Shown here piece by piece: positions 31,561-40,149 of a stretch of DNA of 64,000 nucleotides. The notes beneath the pieces were generated by a model that did not search any database, was not told where the DNA came from, and was given only the letters and a program-made list of their open reading frames with translations. This DNA is from Marinobacter psychrophilus (GTDB lineage Bacteria; Pseudomonadota; Gammaproteobacteria; Pseudomonadales; Oleiphilaceae), in assembly GCF_001043175.1 (NCBI RefSeq), contig NZ_CP011494.1, forward strand, positions 3,472,001-3,536,000, in the 5' to 3' direction. A program made the position numbers and the translations under genes. Position 1 is the stretch's first letter; each line of letters starts with the position of its first letter.

Positions 31561-31591
31561 AGTAGGCGCTAGTAAGCGCCTACTGTTTTTT
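31561..31591. terminator. Terminator between bamE and rnfH
   Basis: A perfect 10-bp stem AGTAGGCGCT / AGCGCCTACT with loop AGTA, then G and a run of T on the plus strand. The rnfH stop codon lies inside the right arm, so the convergent genes share it. Confidence 0.92.
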
Positions 31592-31861
31592 AGCTCTGTT
31601 CAATCGTGCCTGCTTGGGGTCAATCATGAGCGGGCGGTACAGTTCGATGCGGTCGCCCTCATGCACCTCATGCTTGCTCGGTTGTTTTATTGCCTTACCA
31701 AAAATGCCCATGGCAGCGTTATCAGGGTCCAGCCCCGGGAACCGCACACAGATAGAAGACGCTTTAACTGCACCCAACACACTGGTGCCCTCAGGAACAT
31801 CCACCGTTACAATTTCCTGCCGTTCAGGCAACGCGTAAGCCACTTCTATCCGAATGCTCAT
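31580..31861 (-). CDS. rnfH: RnfH family ubiquitin-like protein
   Basis: A 93-residue beta-grasp protein of the RnfH/UPF0125 family, of unsettled function, usually paired with ratA. Typical sequence: IRIEVAYALPERQEIV, GTSVLGAVKASSI, FGKAIKQPSKHEVHEGDRIELYRPL. The ATG overlaps the ratA stop in an ATGA junction, so translation is coupled; longer frames extend into ratA. Confidence 0.93.
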   Translation of the reverse strand: MSIRIEVAYALPERQEIVTVDVPEGTSVLGAVKASSICVRFPGLDPDNAAMGIFGKAIKQPSKHEVHEGDRIELYRPLMIDPKQARLNRAKKQ

Positions 31862-32301
31862 GAGCTTTCTCCATAAACGACATCGGCCCGCCGGCAAAAC
31901 GCGTCTACCATGGTATTGGCCGCCTGATTGAAAATGGGCCCAAAAGTCATCCGCGCCAAAGATCCGGAAAACTCAAACTCCAGGGTCAGAATCACCTTGC
32001 AGGCGTTATTTTGTAACGGCTTGAAGTGCCAGCGCCCGCTAAGATTGCTAAAAGGCCCGTCCACCAACTGCATTTCGATAACCTCGGGCATCAAAAGCTG
32101 GTTGCGCGTAGTAAGAATATGGCTCAAACCGCCTTTGGCAATTTCCATCGAAGCAGTAACATGCTGCTCATCTTGCTGCTGCACACTGGCGCTGCGACAC
32201 CACGGTAGAAATTCCGGATAACGGGCTACGTCGTTAACCAAGTGAAACATGCGCTCGGCGGAATGCCACACCAACGCGGTTTTATCAATCTGATGAGCCA
32301 T
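31858..32301 (-). CDS. ratA: RatA-like START/SRPBCC-fold protein
   Basis: A 147-residue SRPBCC (coenzyme Q-binding/START fold) protein. Family marks: the N-terminal WHSAERMFHLVNDVARYPEFLPWC, LVDGPFSNLSGRWHF, and the C-terminal helix IFNQAANTMVDAFCRRAD. E. coli RatA was reported to block 70S formation, while relatives of Coq10 bind ubiquinone; which role applies here is open. It forms a two-gene unit with rnfH. Confidence 0.92.
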   Translation of the reverse strand: MAHQIDKTALVWHSAERMFHLVNDVARYPEFLPWCRSASVQQQDEQHVTASMEIAKGGLSHILTTRNQLLMPEVIEMQLVDGPFSNLSGRWHFKPLQNNACKVILTLEFEFSGSLARMTFGPIFNQAANTMVDAFCRRADVVYGESS

Positions 32302-32342
32302 TGCGTAAAGCGGTCCTATCTAATAAAGGGGTAAACCTGGAA

Positions 32343-33827
32343 CTAATTCGAAGATAAACGTGCTTCTGGCAGCCTTTGCGGGGCCGAACTCACTTCGGCC
32401 CGGGCGTTGCCATCGCACCAGAAAGTACGACTGTCGCCATCACACCACTGGCTTAGCGAAAACACTGTGTACTGCAGGCCAATGTACACAACCACCAGCG
32501 GCAACACCCAACGCATCACCCAGTACCAGCCATCAAACACCCAACCGGGCGTATTGCCTAGAATTTTTCGCAATAACCGCCGGGTAAGGCACCAGCCAGC
32601 AAACAACGACACCATCACCCCAACAGCCGGTATAAAAACGCCACCAGAGATCAGTTCCAACCAGCGAAACAGTGTTGCACCTGCGGGCCGATAACTGCTC
32701 CATATATTCAATGAATACAGCGACAGCAGGCCCCACAGCCAACAGGAAACCAGAGCCATTAAGGTCGCTTTACCCCGCGACAGATCCGTGCGTTCCCGCA
32801 GCCAGCCAATCACCGGCTCCATCAGCGCCAGAGCGCTTGCCCAAATCACCATCACCAACATCAAAAACAGCAGGGCAATAACAACCTGACTGGCAGGCAG
32901 CTGACCCAGCGCCGCAGGAAGGGCTACAAACAACAGGCCAAAACCCCTGTTGGCTTGATTACCATCGACATCCACTACCACCGCAAACAGCGCCAGGCCA
33001 GCCAACACGGCAACCAGCGTATCCAGCAAAACCACGGCCAGAACAGAACGTTTCAAACGGGTGTGTGGCGAGCTATAAGCACCGAAAATGGCCCACACAC
33101 CCACTCCCAAACCAAGGGTAAAAAAGGCATGAAACAACGCCGCTTTAACGCTGTCCATAGTCACATCTTGAGGATGTAACGCCAGAAAGCGGGCCATAGC
33201 GGCACCCGCCTCACCAAAATAGACCGCAAATCCGACAAACCCCATCAGCAAAATCAGAGTGGCCGGCACCAGCAGGCGAAACGCCCGCTCCAGACCGCGA
33301 ACAACGCCGCGCATAGACACACCGGCCACCAGCAACAAAAAGAAACCGTGCCAGGCCATGAACACCGGGTACCGTTGCGGGTCAGACACCAGGCGTGACA
33401 ATACGCTTGCCGCATGGGCGGCGGTATTACCGGTAAAATCCCCACTGGCGCCATAAAACACCCAGGCCAACGCAATAGCGCCAAATACAGCCGTATAAGA
33501 CAACACCACAAAGGCTGCCAACACACTCAAGTAACCCAGCCATATCCAATTGCGGGAGCGCTTGGCAGTGAGCACGAAGTTGTCCATTGCTCGCACTATT
33601 CCATGACGGCTATAGCGGCCAAAAGACGTTTCAGTAATCGCCAGTGGCAGAGTGATTAACAACAGGCATGCCAAATAAAGCAGGATAAAAAGCCCGCCGC
33701 CGTGGCGACTGGCCAGATAGGGAAATTGCCAAAAGTTGGCCAGCCCCACAGTAGCGCCCGTCGCCGCCCAAAAAAACGTGGACTTGCGGGTAAACGATCC
33801 CATCTGTGCCTGAAGATGCGGCGGCAT
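32343..33827 (-). CDS. Sodium-dependent transporter, NSS/SNF family
   Basis: A 494-residue inner-membrane protein with about eleven to twelve hydrophobic segments. The LeuT-fold entry motif GATVGLANFWQFPYLASRHGGG marks the neurotransmitter:sodium symporter family; bacterial members carry amino acids. The start at ATG 33827 (MPPHLQ) is chosen because the longer frame reaches into the smpB promoter. The C-terminal 40 residues are a hydrophilic tail. It lies between ratA and smpB, where relatives often lack such a gene. The substrate cannot be told. Confidence 0.85.
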   Translation of the reverse strand: MPPHLQAQMGSFTRKSTFFWAATGATVGLANFWQFPYLASRHGGGLFILLYLACLLLITLPLAITETSFGRYSRHGIVRAMDNFVLTAKRSRNWIWLGYLSVLAAFVVLSYTAVFGAIALAWVFYGASGDFTGNTAAHAASVLSRLVSDPQRYPVFMAWHGFFLLLVAGVSMRGVVRGLERAFRLLVPATLILLMGFVGFAVYFGEAGAAMARFLALHPQDVTMDSVKAALFHAFFTLGLGVGVWAIFGAYSSPHTRLKRSVLAVVLLDTLVAVLAGLALFAVVVDVDGNQANRGFGLLFVALPAALGQLPASQVVIALLFLMLVMVIWASALALMEPVIGWLRERTDLSRGKATLMALVSCWLWGLLSLYSLNIWSSYRPAGATLFRWLELISGGVFIPAVGVMVSLFAGWCLTRRLLRKILGNTPGWVFDGWYWVMRWVLPLVVVYIGLQYTVFSLSQWCDGDSRTFWCDGNARAEVSSAPQRLPEARLSSN

Positions 33828-33910
33828 GAACAATCCGGTCAAAAATGATCGCCCATTGTAGCCGATACCGGTTGCAGCGCACGACCTGTTGCCAGCAGGC
33901 GGGTGAATTC

Positions 33911-33940
33911 GTGACCGGTCTGGCACTCCTGGGCTACAAT
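33911..33940 (+). promoter_or_regulatory. Probable promoter for smpB
   Basis: GTGACC, 18 bases, TACAAT, ending about 63 bases before the smpB ATG and outside the divergent transporter gene. Confidence 0.5.
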
Positions 33941-34003
33941 AGGCGCTTTGCCGGACCAGCAATCGCCGGCCGGTACATTCGTGCGACGTCGGATAACGGA
34001 TTC

Positions 34004-34483
34004 ATGAGCAAGAAAAAACCCGGTACTTCAAGTAGTACCATCGCGCTGAACAAAAAAGCCAAACACGAATACCACATTGAGGACCGCTTTGAGGCCGGTC
34101 TTTCGCTGCTGGGCTGGGAAGTAAAGTCCATGCGCGCAGGCAAAACGCAGCTGACCGACTCTTACGTGCTGCTGAAAGACGGCGAAGCTTGGCTGTTGGG
34201 GACCCATATTACGCCACTGACCACTGCGTCAACCCACGTCATTGCGGACCCTACTCGGACTCGAAAACTGTTATTGCACGCCAAAGAAATCGCTAAAATT
34301 GTGGATTCAGTCGGCCAAGAAGGCCGTACCTGCATACCATTAGCGCTGTATTGGAAAAAGAACAAAGTGAAGTGCGAGATCGCGCTGGTGAAAGGCAAAA
34401 AACTGTTCGACAAGCGCGCCACCGAGAAAGAACGGGATTGGAACCGCCAGAAGCAACGGGTGTTGCGCGAGGCTAATATCTAA
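34004..34483 (+). CDS. smpB: SsrA-binding protein SmpB
   Basis: A 159-residue tmRNA partner for ribosome rescue. The core includes [32 protein letters not shown], the RKLLLH segment and the C-terminal basic tail [15 protein letters not shown]. The start is ATG 34004 (MSKKKPG); the longer frame overlaps the promoter. Its RNA partner ssrA lies 1.6 kb downstream on the same strand. Confidence 0.98.
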   Translation: MSKKKPGTSSSTIALNKKAKHEYHIEDRFEAGLSLLGWEVKSMRAGKTQLTDSYVLLKDGEAWLLGTHITPLTTASTHVIADPTRTRKLLLHAKEIAKIVDSVGQEGRTCIPLALYWKKNKVKCEIALVKGKKLFDKRATEKERDWNRQKQRVLREANI

Positions 34484-34527
34484 GAAAACGCCCCAAAGAA
34501 TGGCGGCGCACAGAATAGGGAAGGCGC

Positions 34528-35991
34528 ATGAGCAAAATTACGCAAATCCCCATGTCAGGTGTCGACCTATCCTGGCTGCGCATGGACACGCCAGAAAACC
34601 CGATGATGATTTCATCGGTGCTGATTTTTGACGCGGCCATCGCCATCGCCGACCTAAAACGGGTTCTGAACGAGCGTTTTCTGAAATTTCGTCGTTTTCG
34701 TCAGCGCGTTGTGGAAAAAAGCAGCAAAGCATACTGGCAAGACGACCCGCTGTTTAACTTGGATAACCACGTGCATCGCCGAGCCCTGCCCGGCAGCGCC
34801 GACAAAACCGAACTTCAAGCGCTGGTGAGTGACTTGAACAGCAGCGTCATGGATTTTCGACGGCCGCTGTGGCAGATCGATTACGTCGACAATTACCAGG
34901 GTGGCTGCGCGCTGATTGTGCGCATTCATCACTGCATTGCCGATGGTATATCGCTGGTGCGGGTACTGCTGTCACTCACCGACCCAACACCGCAACCCTA
35001 TATACCAAAACCGCGGCCAACCAGGCCTGAAAAAGCCGTGTTAAAACCCCTGAGCCGCTGGATGCACAAAGCCGTCAGCAGTGCACAGGTCGCGGGCCAG
35101 CAAGCCAGCATTCTGTTCCAGTCACTGCGCTCAGAGCCAGGCTACGCTCTGCGTCTGGCTGGCACCGCTGGCGATATCGCCCTGGACTTGCTGAATCTCG
35201 GTTTGATGCCCTTTGATCCGAAAACCGGTCTGCGTCGACCGCTGTGCGGTCGCAAACAAGTGGCCTGGACCGAAGCTCTGAACCTGAACGACGTCAAGCA
35301 CTGCGCCAAAGCCATGGGCGGCACTATTAATGATACGCTGCTGTGCGCTGCAACCGGCGCTATACGCCGCCACCTTTTGGAAAGCAATGAGGCGATTCCC
35401 GACTGCGGGATCCGCGTAGCTGTGCCGTTTAATTTGCGACCGCTGAACCAGCCCATTTCCGTACTGGGCAATCAGTTTGGCTTGATGCTGGTTAGCCTGC
35501 CCATCGAAATTGACGGGCCAAAGGCACGTTTTCAGCAGATTCAAAACACTATGAACGAGCTCAAGCGGTCTTACCAGGCGCAGGTAACCTACAGCCTGCT
35601 GGATCTTTTTGGCCGCGGCCCGGGCATGCTCGAACGCCGGGCCTTGGCAATGCTCAGTAACAAAGCCTCAGCCGTACTGACCAACGTGCCCGGCCCGCGG
35701 GAAGCGGTCTATCTGGCCGGCAGTAAGCTGCGCCAACCTATGTTCTGGGTCCCACAAAGCGGCAGCATTGGCATTGGTATGAGCATATTCAGCTACGCCG
35801 GTAGCGTGCATTTCGGCATTACCGTAGACCAAGGCATTCAAGCCTGCCCCAACGCCATCATGGACTACTTCCACGACAGCTTTTACGAGTTGGCCAAAAC
35901 GGCCGGTATCGAACTTGAACCCCCCGCAAAACTACTCGCTGCCGATGTCAAAACCAAGCCCCCTCGGCGCGAGCGCAGGCAATCGGCTTAA
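34528..35991 (+). CDS. WS/DGAT-type O-acyltransferase
   Basis: A 487-residue enzyme of the wax ester synthase/acyl-CoA:diacylglycerol acyltransferase family, which esterifies fatty alcohols or diacylglycerol into storage lipid. The catalytic motif HHCIADG lies near 134-140, PLW in FRRPLWQIDY and the TINDTLLCAATGA segment match the family, as does VTNVPGPREAVYLAG-type sequence in the C-terminal half. Marinobacter genomes usually carry several such genes. Whether this one makes wax esters, triacylglycerol or neither cannot be told. Confidence 0.93.
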   Translation: MSKITQIPMSGVDLSWLRMDTPENPMMISSVLIFDAAIAIADLKRVLNERFLKFRRFRQRVVEKSSKAYWQDDPLFNLDNHVHRRALPGSADKTELQALVSDLNSSVMDFRRPLWQIDYVDNYQGGCALIVRIHHCIADGISLVRVLLSLTDPTPQPYIPKPRPTRPEKAVLKPLSRWMHKAVSSAQVAGQQASILFQSLRSEPGYALRLAGTAGDIALDLLNLGLMPFDPKTGLRRPLCGRKQVAWTEALNLNDVKHCAKAMGGTINDTLLCAATGAIRRHLLESNEAIPDCGIRVAVPFNLRPLNQPISVLGNQFGLMLVSLPIEIDGPKARFQQIQNTMNELKRSYQAQVTYSLLDLFGRGPGMLERRALAMLSNKASAVLTNVPGPREAVYLAGSKLRQPMFWVPQSGSIGIGMSIFSYAGSVHFGITVDQGIQACPNAIMDYFHDSFYELAKTAGIELEPPAKLLAADVKTKPPRRERRQSA

Positions 35992-36010
35992 ATTCTCTGG
36001 CACGCAGCCC

Positions 36011-36040
36011 TTGAAGTTAGCCGGAGTAGCCACATATAAT
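36011..36040 (+). promoter_or_regulatory. Sigma-70 promoter for ssrA
   Basis: TTGAAG, 18 bases, perfect TATAAT, ending eight bases before the mature tmRNA 5' end. Confidence 0.85.
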
Positions 36041-36048
36041 GTGTGTAA

Positions 36049-36411
36049 GGGGACGACATGGCTTCGACGCTGGTGGCGAACCCTTGGGTGCATGTCGAGA
36101 TGGCAGCGAATCTCGTTAATCCAAAGCTGCAACGCAATAGTCGCAAACGACGAAAACTACTCACTAGCAGCGTAAGCTGCTAGTCGTCCTGACTGGGTCG
36201 CCCGTAGCCCAGAGCTACATTTCAGGACGTCATCGCTTACGGGATGCTTCGTTATCCAGAGTTCACTGGTTAACGACTAAGATCTAAAGAACTCGCTTCT
36301 TGCGCCCTGGCCTTCGGGTAGCCTGAAGTTAAATCAGTAGAAGGACACAAGCATGTAGATCCTAAGGCACAGTGCTGGCGGACGCGGGTTCAATTCCCGC
36401 CGTCTCCACCA
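36049..36411 (+). ncRNA. ssrA: tmRNA (transfer-messenger RNA)
   Basis: A 363-base gene with tRNA-Ala-like ends: 5' GGGGACGACATGG and 3' GCGGGTTCAATTCCCGC then CGTCTCCACCA, CCA encoded. The internal tag frame at 36143-36175 reads ANDENYSLAA followed by TAA; the resume codon is GCA. It releases stalled ribosomes together with SmpB and marks products for proteolysis. The 3' end is the left boundary of an integrated island: its last nine bases recur at 49359. Confidence 0.97.
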
Positions 36412-36699
36412 ACTCCTGAGGCACCGGGATTACACCGGAACTCATAGAACTTTAAAGCCCCGCTAGTCGGGGCTTTTTTCTGCCTGTGTTTTATGGCTTA
36501 GGGAAATAGATCTGCCATAGGCAATCACTCGCAATCACTATGATCCTGACACCAACTCCCTTAAATGCCCTAATATTAAAGGGCTACTAAAGATTGACTG
36601 CGTTTTATTTATGTCAGATTAAAGCATATCCACGTCAGAGAAGATCTTGCATCAACTGCAGCGCATGAGGTGGGGATTCCCGTTTTCCATCAGACAGTT
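36403..36699 (+). repeat. Left 297-bp direct repeat at the ssrA 3' end (attL-like)
   Basis: It starts with the last nine bases of tmRNA and contains the ssrA terminator and the first codons of the DUF6088 gene. It aligns without gaps to 49359-49655; I count 23 differences in 297 positions (about 92% identity). Confidence 0.9.
36454..36479 (+). terminator. Terminator downstream of ssrA
   Basis: The stem AAAGCCCC / GGGGCTTT with a 7-base loop and a T run, 43 bases past the tmRNA end. A diverged copy lies in the right-hand repeat. Confidence 0.88.
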
Positions 36700-37207
36700 C
36701 CACGAAATGAGTACAGCTACGTCTGCGCACAAAACGCTGAGCAGGCTTATGCAGAAAGGCATAATTGTAAGAGTAGCCAAAGGCATTTGTGTGCGCCCCA
36801 AGGCATTCGCCAGCATGCTATCAATCGAAATTACGGCAAGCGCAGAACAGATAGCCAAAAAGTGGGCACAGCAGAACGGCTACATACTGTTAAGGCAGGG
36901 CATTGAGTCCGCCTATCGACTTGGCCTTCAAACCCAGGCTCCCGTCAGAACGGTGTTTTGGAGTAACGGTGCCAGCAGCACGTTTTCGGTTGGCAATGAC
37001 ATTGTTGAAGTGCGACACGTGGCAGAATCAAAGCTGCGATGGAAATCACGCCCTGAAGGCGAGCTACTGCGAAGCTTCACCGTCACCCCAGCCAATTGCG
37101 TGAAACTCAGCGAATTGAAAAAAGCACTGACCAGGCTGAAACTTTCCGAAGCCCAGAGCCGAGTGGCGATCAAAAAGCTCAAGGCGGCGCCTTTGCCTGG
37201 AGGATAG
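36647..37207 (+). CDS. DUF6088/AbiEi-like antitoxin family protein (orphan)
   Basis: A 186-residue protein with an N-terminal winged helix (GFPFSIRQFHEM to LSRLMQKGIIVRVAKGICVRPKAF) and a C-terminal domain (YILLRQGIESAYRLGLQTQAPVRTVFWSNG) like DUF6088 and the AbiEi antitoxins of type IV systems. No AbiEii-type toxin is next to it. The start is unclear: TTG 36647 opens the listed frame, ATG 36665 is inside it, and an ACG at 36632 sits where relatives seem to begin (xSEKI). Its first codons are duplicated in the right repeat, where the gene is broken. Confidence 0.75.
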   Translation: MHQLQRMRWGFPFSIRQFHEMSTATSAHKTLSRLMQKGIIVRVAKGICVRPKAFASMLSIEITASAEQIAKKWAQQNGYILLRQGIESAYRLGLQTQAPVRTVFWSNGASSTFSVGNDIVEVRHVAESKLRWKSRPEGELLRSFTVTPANCVKLSELKKALTRLKLSEAQSRVAIKKLKAAPLPGG

Positions 37208-37489
37208 CAGGTCAAATTGGAGCAGCTTAAAAAGGAAATGATGGTTTGACGGACATTTTTCGACTTCCTGACCAGAAAACTCGCCTCTAAAGTCAGATAG
37301 CGGTCAAAATATCTACGAACGACACCTCATTTTATACAGTGACCAGTGTTGGAGACCAGGCAACGGTCATTTCTGGTCATCAAACACCACGTTTATTGTG
37401 GCAATATCACCACCTAGGTTGGTGCTTGGAATCGTTGAACCATCTCGCTGCACCGTTACGACATATGACACTCAAAACAGGCACTTTTT

Positions 37490-38416
37490 ATGTTCAGCCA
37501 GCGTGCGTTAACCTACCTAAACGAAGTCATTCGCCGCGGATCCCTTAGGCGCGCTGCGGCTCATCTGAATGTCGATGCTTCTGCCGTTAGCCGTCAATTA
37601 AAAGCGCTTGAAGAAGAGCTAAATACCCGACTGTGCGAGCGGCACGGTCGCGGAATGCGAGCGACTGCTGCGGGCCAGCTACTTGTTCATCATTTTCATG
37701 CCCAGCGGGCATCAGAAGAAGCCGTACTGTCTCAACTCATGGCACTTCAAAACTTAGTAAAAGGGGAAGTTCGCATTGCCGTTGGGGAAGGATTTATTGC
37801 TGATTTGATCGCCGCACCTTTGGGCACGTTCATGTCAGCGTTTACTGGTATTAATGTAGAAATTCGCATGGCCGGCGTTAACGAAGCGATGTCACTACTC
37901 AAAGATCGTGAAGTCGATATAGCGCTACTTTACGCACCGCCGGTAGATCCGCAGTTTTTCTGCCATGTGGAAACGCGCCAGCCTCTCGATGTTATTGTTC
38001 CTCCTAATCATCCGTTAATTGAACTGAATCGACCCGTAACGTTGAATGATCTAAAAGGTTGGCCTCTTGCGTTAATGGATAATCCTTTCGGTATGCGGCA
38101 AATGGTAAATATGGCAGCTCACCAGGAGCGTGTTCACCTGGAAGCGCGCCTTCATACGAATTCTGTATCCGTTTTAAAAAATTTCGTCCGTTCAGGGATT
38201 GGAGTTACGTTTATGCCGGAGCTCACAGTCATGGATGAAATAAAACGCGGAGAAATTTTCACGCTACCCATGCAATATCCCGTTATGAACGATACCCACG
38301 CGCAAATTGTGAGTCTAAAGGGCCAAGAGTTAACGATAGCGTCAGCCGCTTGTATCGATCATTTACAAAAAGGAATGCGCTTTTTCTCGGCTGACGCACC
38401 TAGACTGTTGCAATAA
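37490..38416 (+). CDS. LysR family transcriptional regulator
   Basis: A 308-residue regulator. The N-terminal helix-turn-helix (FSQRALTYLNEVIRRGSLRRAAAHLNVDASAVSRQLKALE) is followed by a periplasmic-binding-like effector domain (VKGEVRIAVGEGF onward). It precedes the TRAP operon on the same strand by 130 bases and is likely its regulator. The 282 bases upstream of it hold no recognisable gene. Confidence 0.92.
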   Translation: MFSQRALTYLNEVIRRGSLRRAAAHLNVDASAVSRQLKALEEELNTRLCERHGRGMRATAAGQLLVHHFHAQRASEEAVLSQLMALQNLVKGEVRIAVGEGFIADLIAAPLGTFMSAFTGINVEIRMAGVNEAMSLLKDREVDIALLYAPPVDPQFFCHVETRQPLDVIVPPNHPLIELNRPVTLNDLKGWPLALMDNPFGMRQMVNMAAHQERVHLEARLHTNSVSVLKNFVRSGIGVTFMPELTVMDEIKRGEIFTLPMQYPVMNDTHAQIVSLKGQELTIASAACIDHLQKGMRFFSADAPRLLQ

Positions 38417-38545
38417 AGTCCACACTTTAGGTATTGCATAGTCAACACTTCAACACATAGTCTTCTACCAGACATCCCTGATAAGTCTGAGTGCTTGCAC
38501 GTAATACCTCGCAACTAATCAAAATAAAACAGGAAATTTACTATC

Positions 38546-39577
38546 ATGAGACAAAAATTTGCACCCAAGCGACTCATATCAGCTTGCCTGATTGGCTCCG
38601 CCTTAATGGCAGGAAATGCCCTTGCAGCAACCACGATTAATCTGAGCTACAACGGAGCCCCTGACCTAGAAAAGAACGCCGTGCACGTTTTCGCCACTAA
38701 TCTAAAAGAGTTGGTTGAAGAAAAAACCAAAGATCAGATTCAGTTAGCCCTGTATCCCAACAGTATGTTGGGAGAAGAGCAGGAGCGCATGGAGCAGACT
38801 ATGAGCACACCGTCGCTCAACGTCGCATCCTTTGCTGGAGTTTCACCTCTCGTCGATGAAATATTCGTCAGTGCTATTCCATTCCTGTTCGATGATTTTG
38901 CTGCGGCACGCAGCTTCTTCGATAAAGGTCAGTACTGGCAGGAAGTCGGCGATGTGCTGCAGGAGCGTGCCGGTATCGATATGTTGGCGGTCGTGGAAGA
39001 GGGAGGCTTTTTGGCGTTCACCAATAACAAAAAACCCATCAGCCGCCCTGAAGACTTTCAAGGTCTTCGCTTCCGCGCCATGGACCCGAGTCAGGTGGCA
39101 CTCTATGAGGCATTTGGTGCATCCGGCACGCCCATTCCCTGGACCGAAACTTATATGGCCCTACGGACGGGTGTAGCTGACGGCCAAATGAACCCGCCGA
39201 TGTACATTGCCCTGGGCAGCCTTCATGAAGTGCAAAAATATCTGACCCTTGCGAATATTCAATACTCCAACCAATTTCTTGTCGGCAATAGCGAGATGAT
39301 TGCAAATTGGGACGAGGAGATTCGCAGTGCCTTTATGGAAGCCGTCGCCGAGGCTAACCACAATGCCAGAGAGCATAACGAGGATCAGGTTGAAAAGCGT
39401 ATCGCTTACCTGGAAGAGCAAGGCATGGAAGTTATTCGCCCTCCTGAAGAGGACCTGGCTGCTTTCCGCAACATTGGCCAGCCCGCCTATCTTAAATGGC
39501 TAAAAGAGCGTGACATTGAGCAACGCTGGATTGATATGGCGCTGAAAGATGCAGGCGTGAGCAGTCTGCTCGACTAA
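38546..39577 (+). CDS. dctP: TRAP transporter substrate-binding protein (DctP family)
   Basis: A 343-residue periplasmic receptor. A signal peptide ends at ALAA near residue 28. The DctP fold is marked by GEEQERMEQTMSTPSLNVAS, FEDxxA-type FDDFAAARSF, GLRFRAMDPSQVALYEAFGA, with the ligand-clamping Arg in FRAM, and PIPWTETYMALRTGVADGQ. It delivers an organic acid-like ligand to DctQM. A terminator right after it allows the receptor to be made in excess over the membrane subunits. Confidence 0.93.
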   Translation: MRQKFAPKRLISACLIGSALMAGNALAATTINLSYNGAPDLEKNAVHVFATNLKELVEEKTKDQIQLALYPNSMLGEEQERMEQTMSTPSLNVASFAGVSPLVDEIFVSAIPFLFDDFAAARSFFDKGQYWQEVGDVLQERAGIDMLAVVEEGGFLAFTNNKKPISRPEDFQGLRFRAMDPSQVALYEAFGASGTPIPWTETYMALRTGVADGQMNPPMYIALGSLHEVQKYLTLANIQYSNQFLVGNSEMIANWDEEIRSAFMEAVAEANHNAREHNEDQVEKRIAYLEEQGMEVIRPPEEDLAAFRNIGQPAYLKWLKERDIEQRWIDMALKDAGVSSLLD

Positions 39578-39603
39578 TCAACGGCTAACACCTTTGCCGC
39601 GAC

Positions 39604-39637
39604 AGAGGGCTGGTGCCTCGCCAGCCCTCTATTTTTT
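39604..39637 (+). terminator. Terminator between dctP and dctQ
   Basis: A perfect 10-bp stem AGAGGGCTGG / CCAGCCCTCT (39604-39613 and 39621-39630), then A and six T residues. It also rules out a GTG at 39613 as the dctQ start. Confidence 0.9.
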
Positions 39638-39657
39638 GTGCCTCATGGAATGCTGCA

Positions 39658-40149
39658 ATGCTCAATAAGCTTCGATCCCGCCTACTGCTTATAAGCTGTC
39701 CGTCCACTCTAACCCTAGCGGGGGCTTTATTATCCCTCAATGTTGCGGCTATTTTGTTTGGTGTTTTTGCACGCTACATTGCGGGCGGCGCCCCTATCTG
39801 GACAGATGAGCTCTCTCGCTTCTTGATCATAGCCACCGTCATGATTGCGGCTGGTGCCGTCTGGTCGGAAGGGGGCCACATGCGCGTCGGTCTCCTGGAA
39901 AAACTGCTTTCAGCTCCATTCGCTCGTTTACTGAACCTGTATCAATGGCTGCTTACTCTGCTAATAGCCGTGGGAGCGGCATGGGTAAGCTACCGCTATG
40001 CGCTATCGGTCAGCATGTTTACCACGTCCGGGCTTGGCATTAGCCGCACAGTGCCACTACTCTCGTTGCCTTTTGGCTTTTTATTACTGGCTTGGCATGT
40101 GCTGCTTTACGGACCCGCGCCTCTAAAGTCCATAGAGGACCAGATATGA
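39658..40149 (+). CDS. dctQ: TRAP transporter small permease (DctQ family)
   Basis: A 163-residue inner-membrane subunit with four hydrophobic segments (about 16-36, 49-68, 88-110, 128-150). The DctQ mark WTDELSRFLIIATVMIAAG is present. The start is ATG 39658 because the longer frame begins inside the terminator. It overlaps dctM by four bases (ATGA). Confidence 0.92.
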   Translation: MLNKLRSRLLLISCPSTLTLAGALLSLNVAAILFGVFARYIAGGAPIWTDELSRFLIIATVMIAAGAVWSEGGHMRVGLLEKLLSAPFARLLNLYQWLLTLLIAVGAAWVSYRYALSVSMFTTSGLGISRTVPLLSLPFGFLLLAWHVLLYGPAPLKSIEDQI

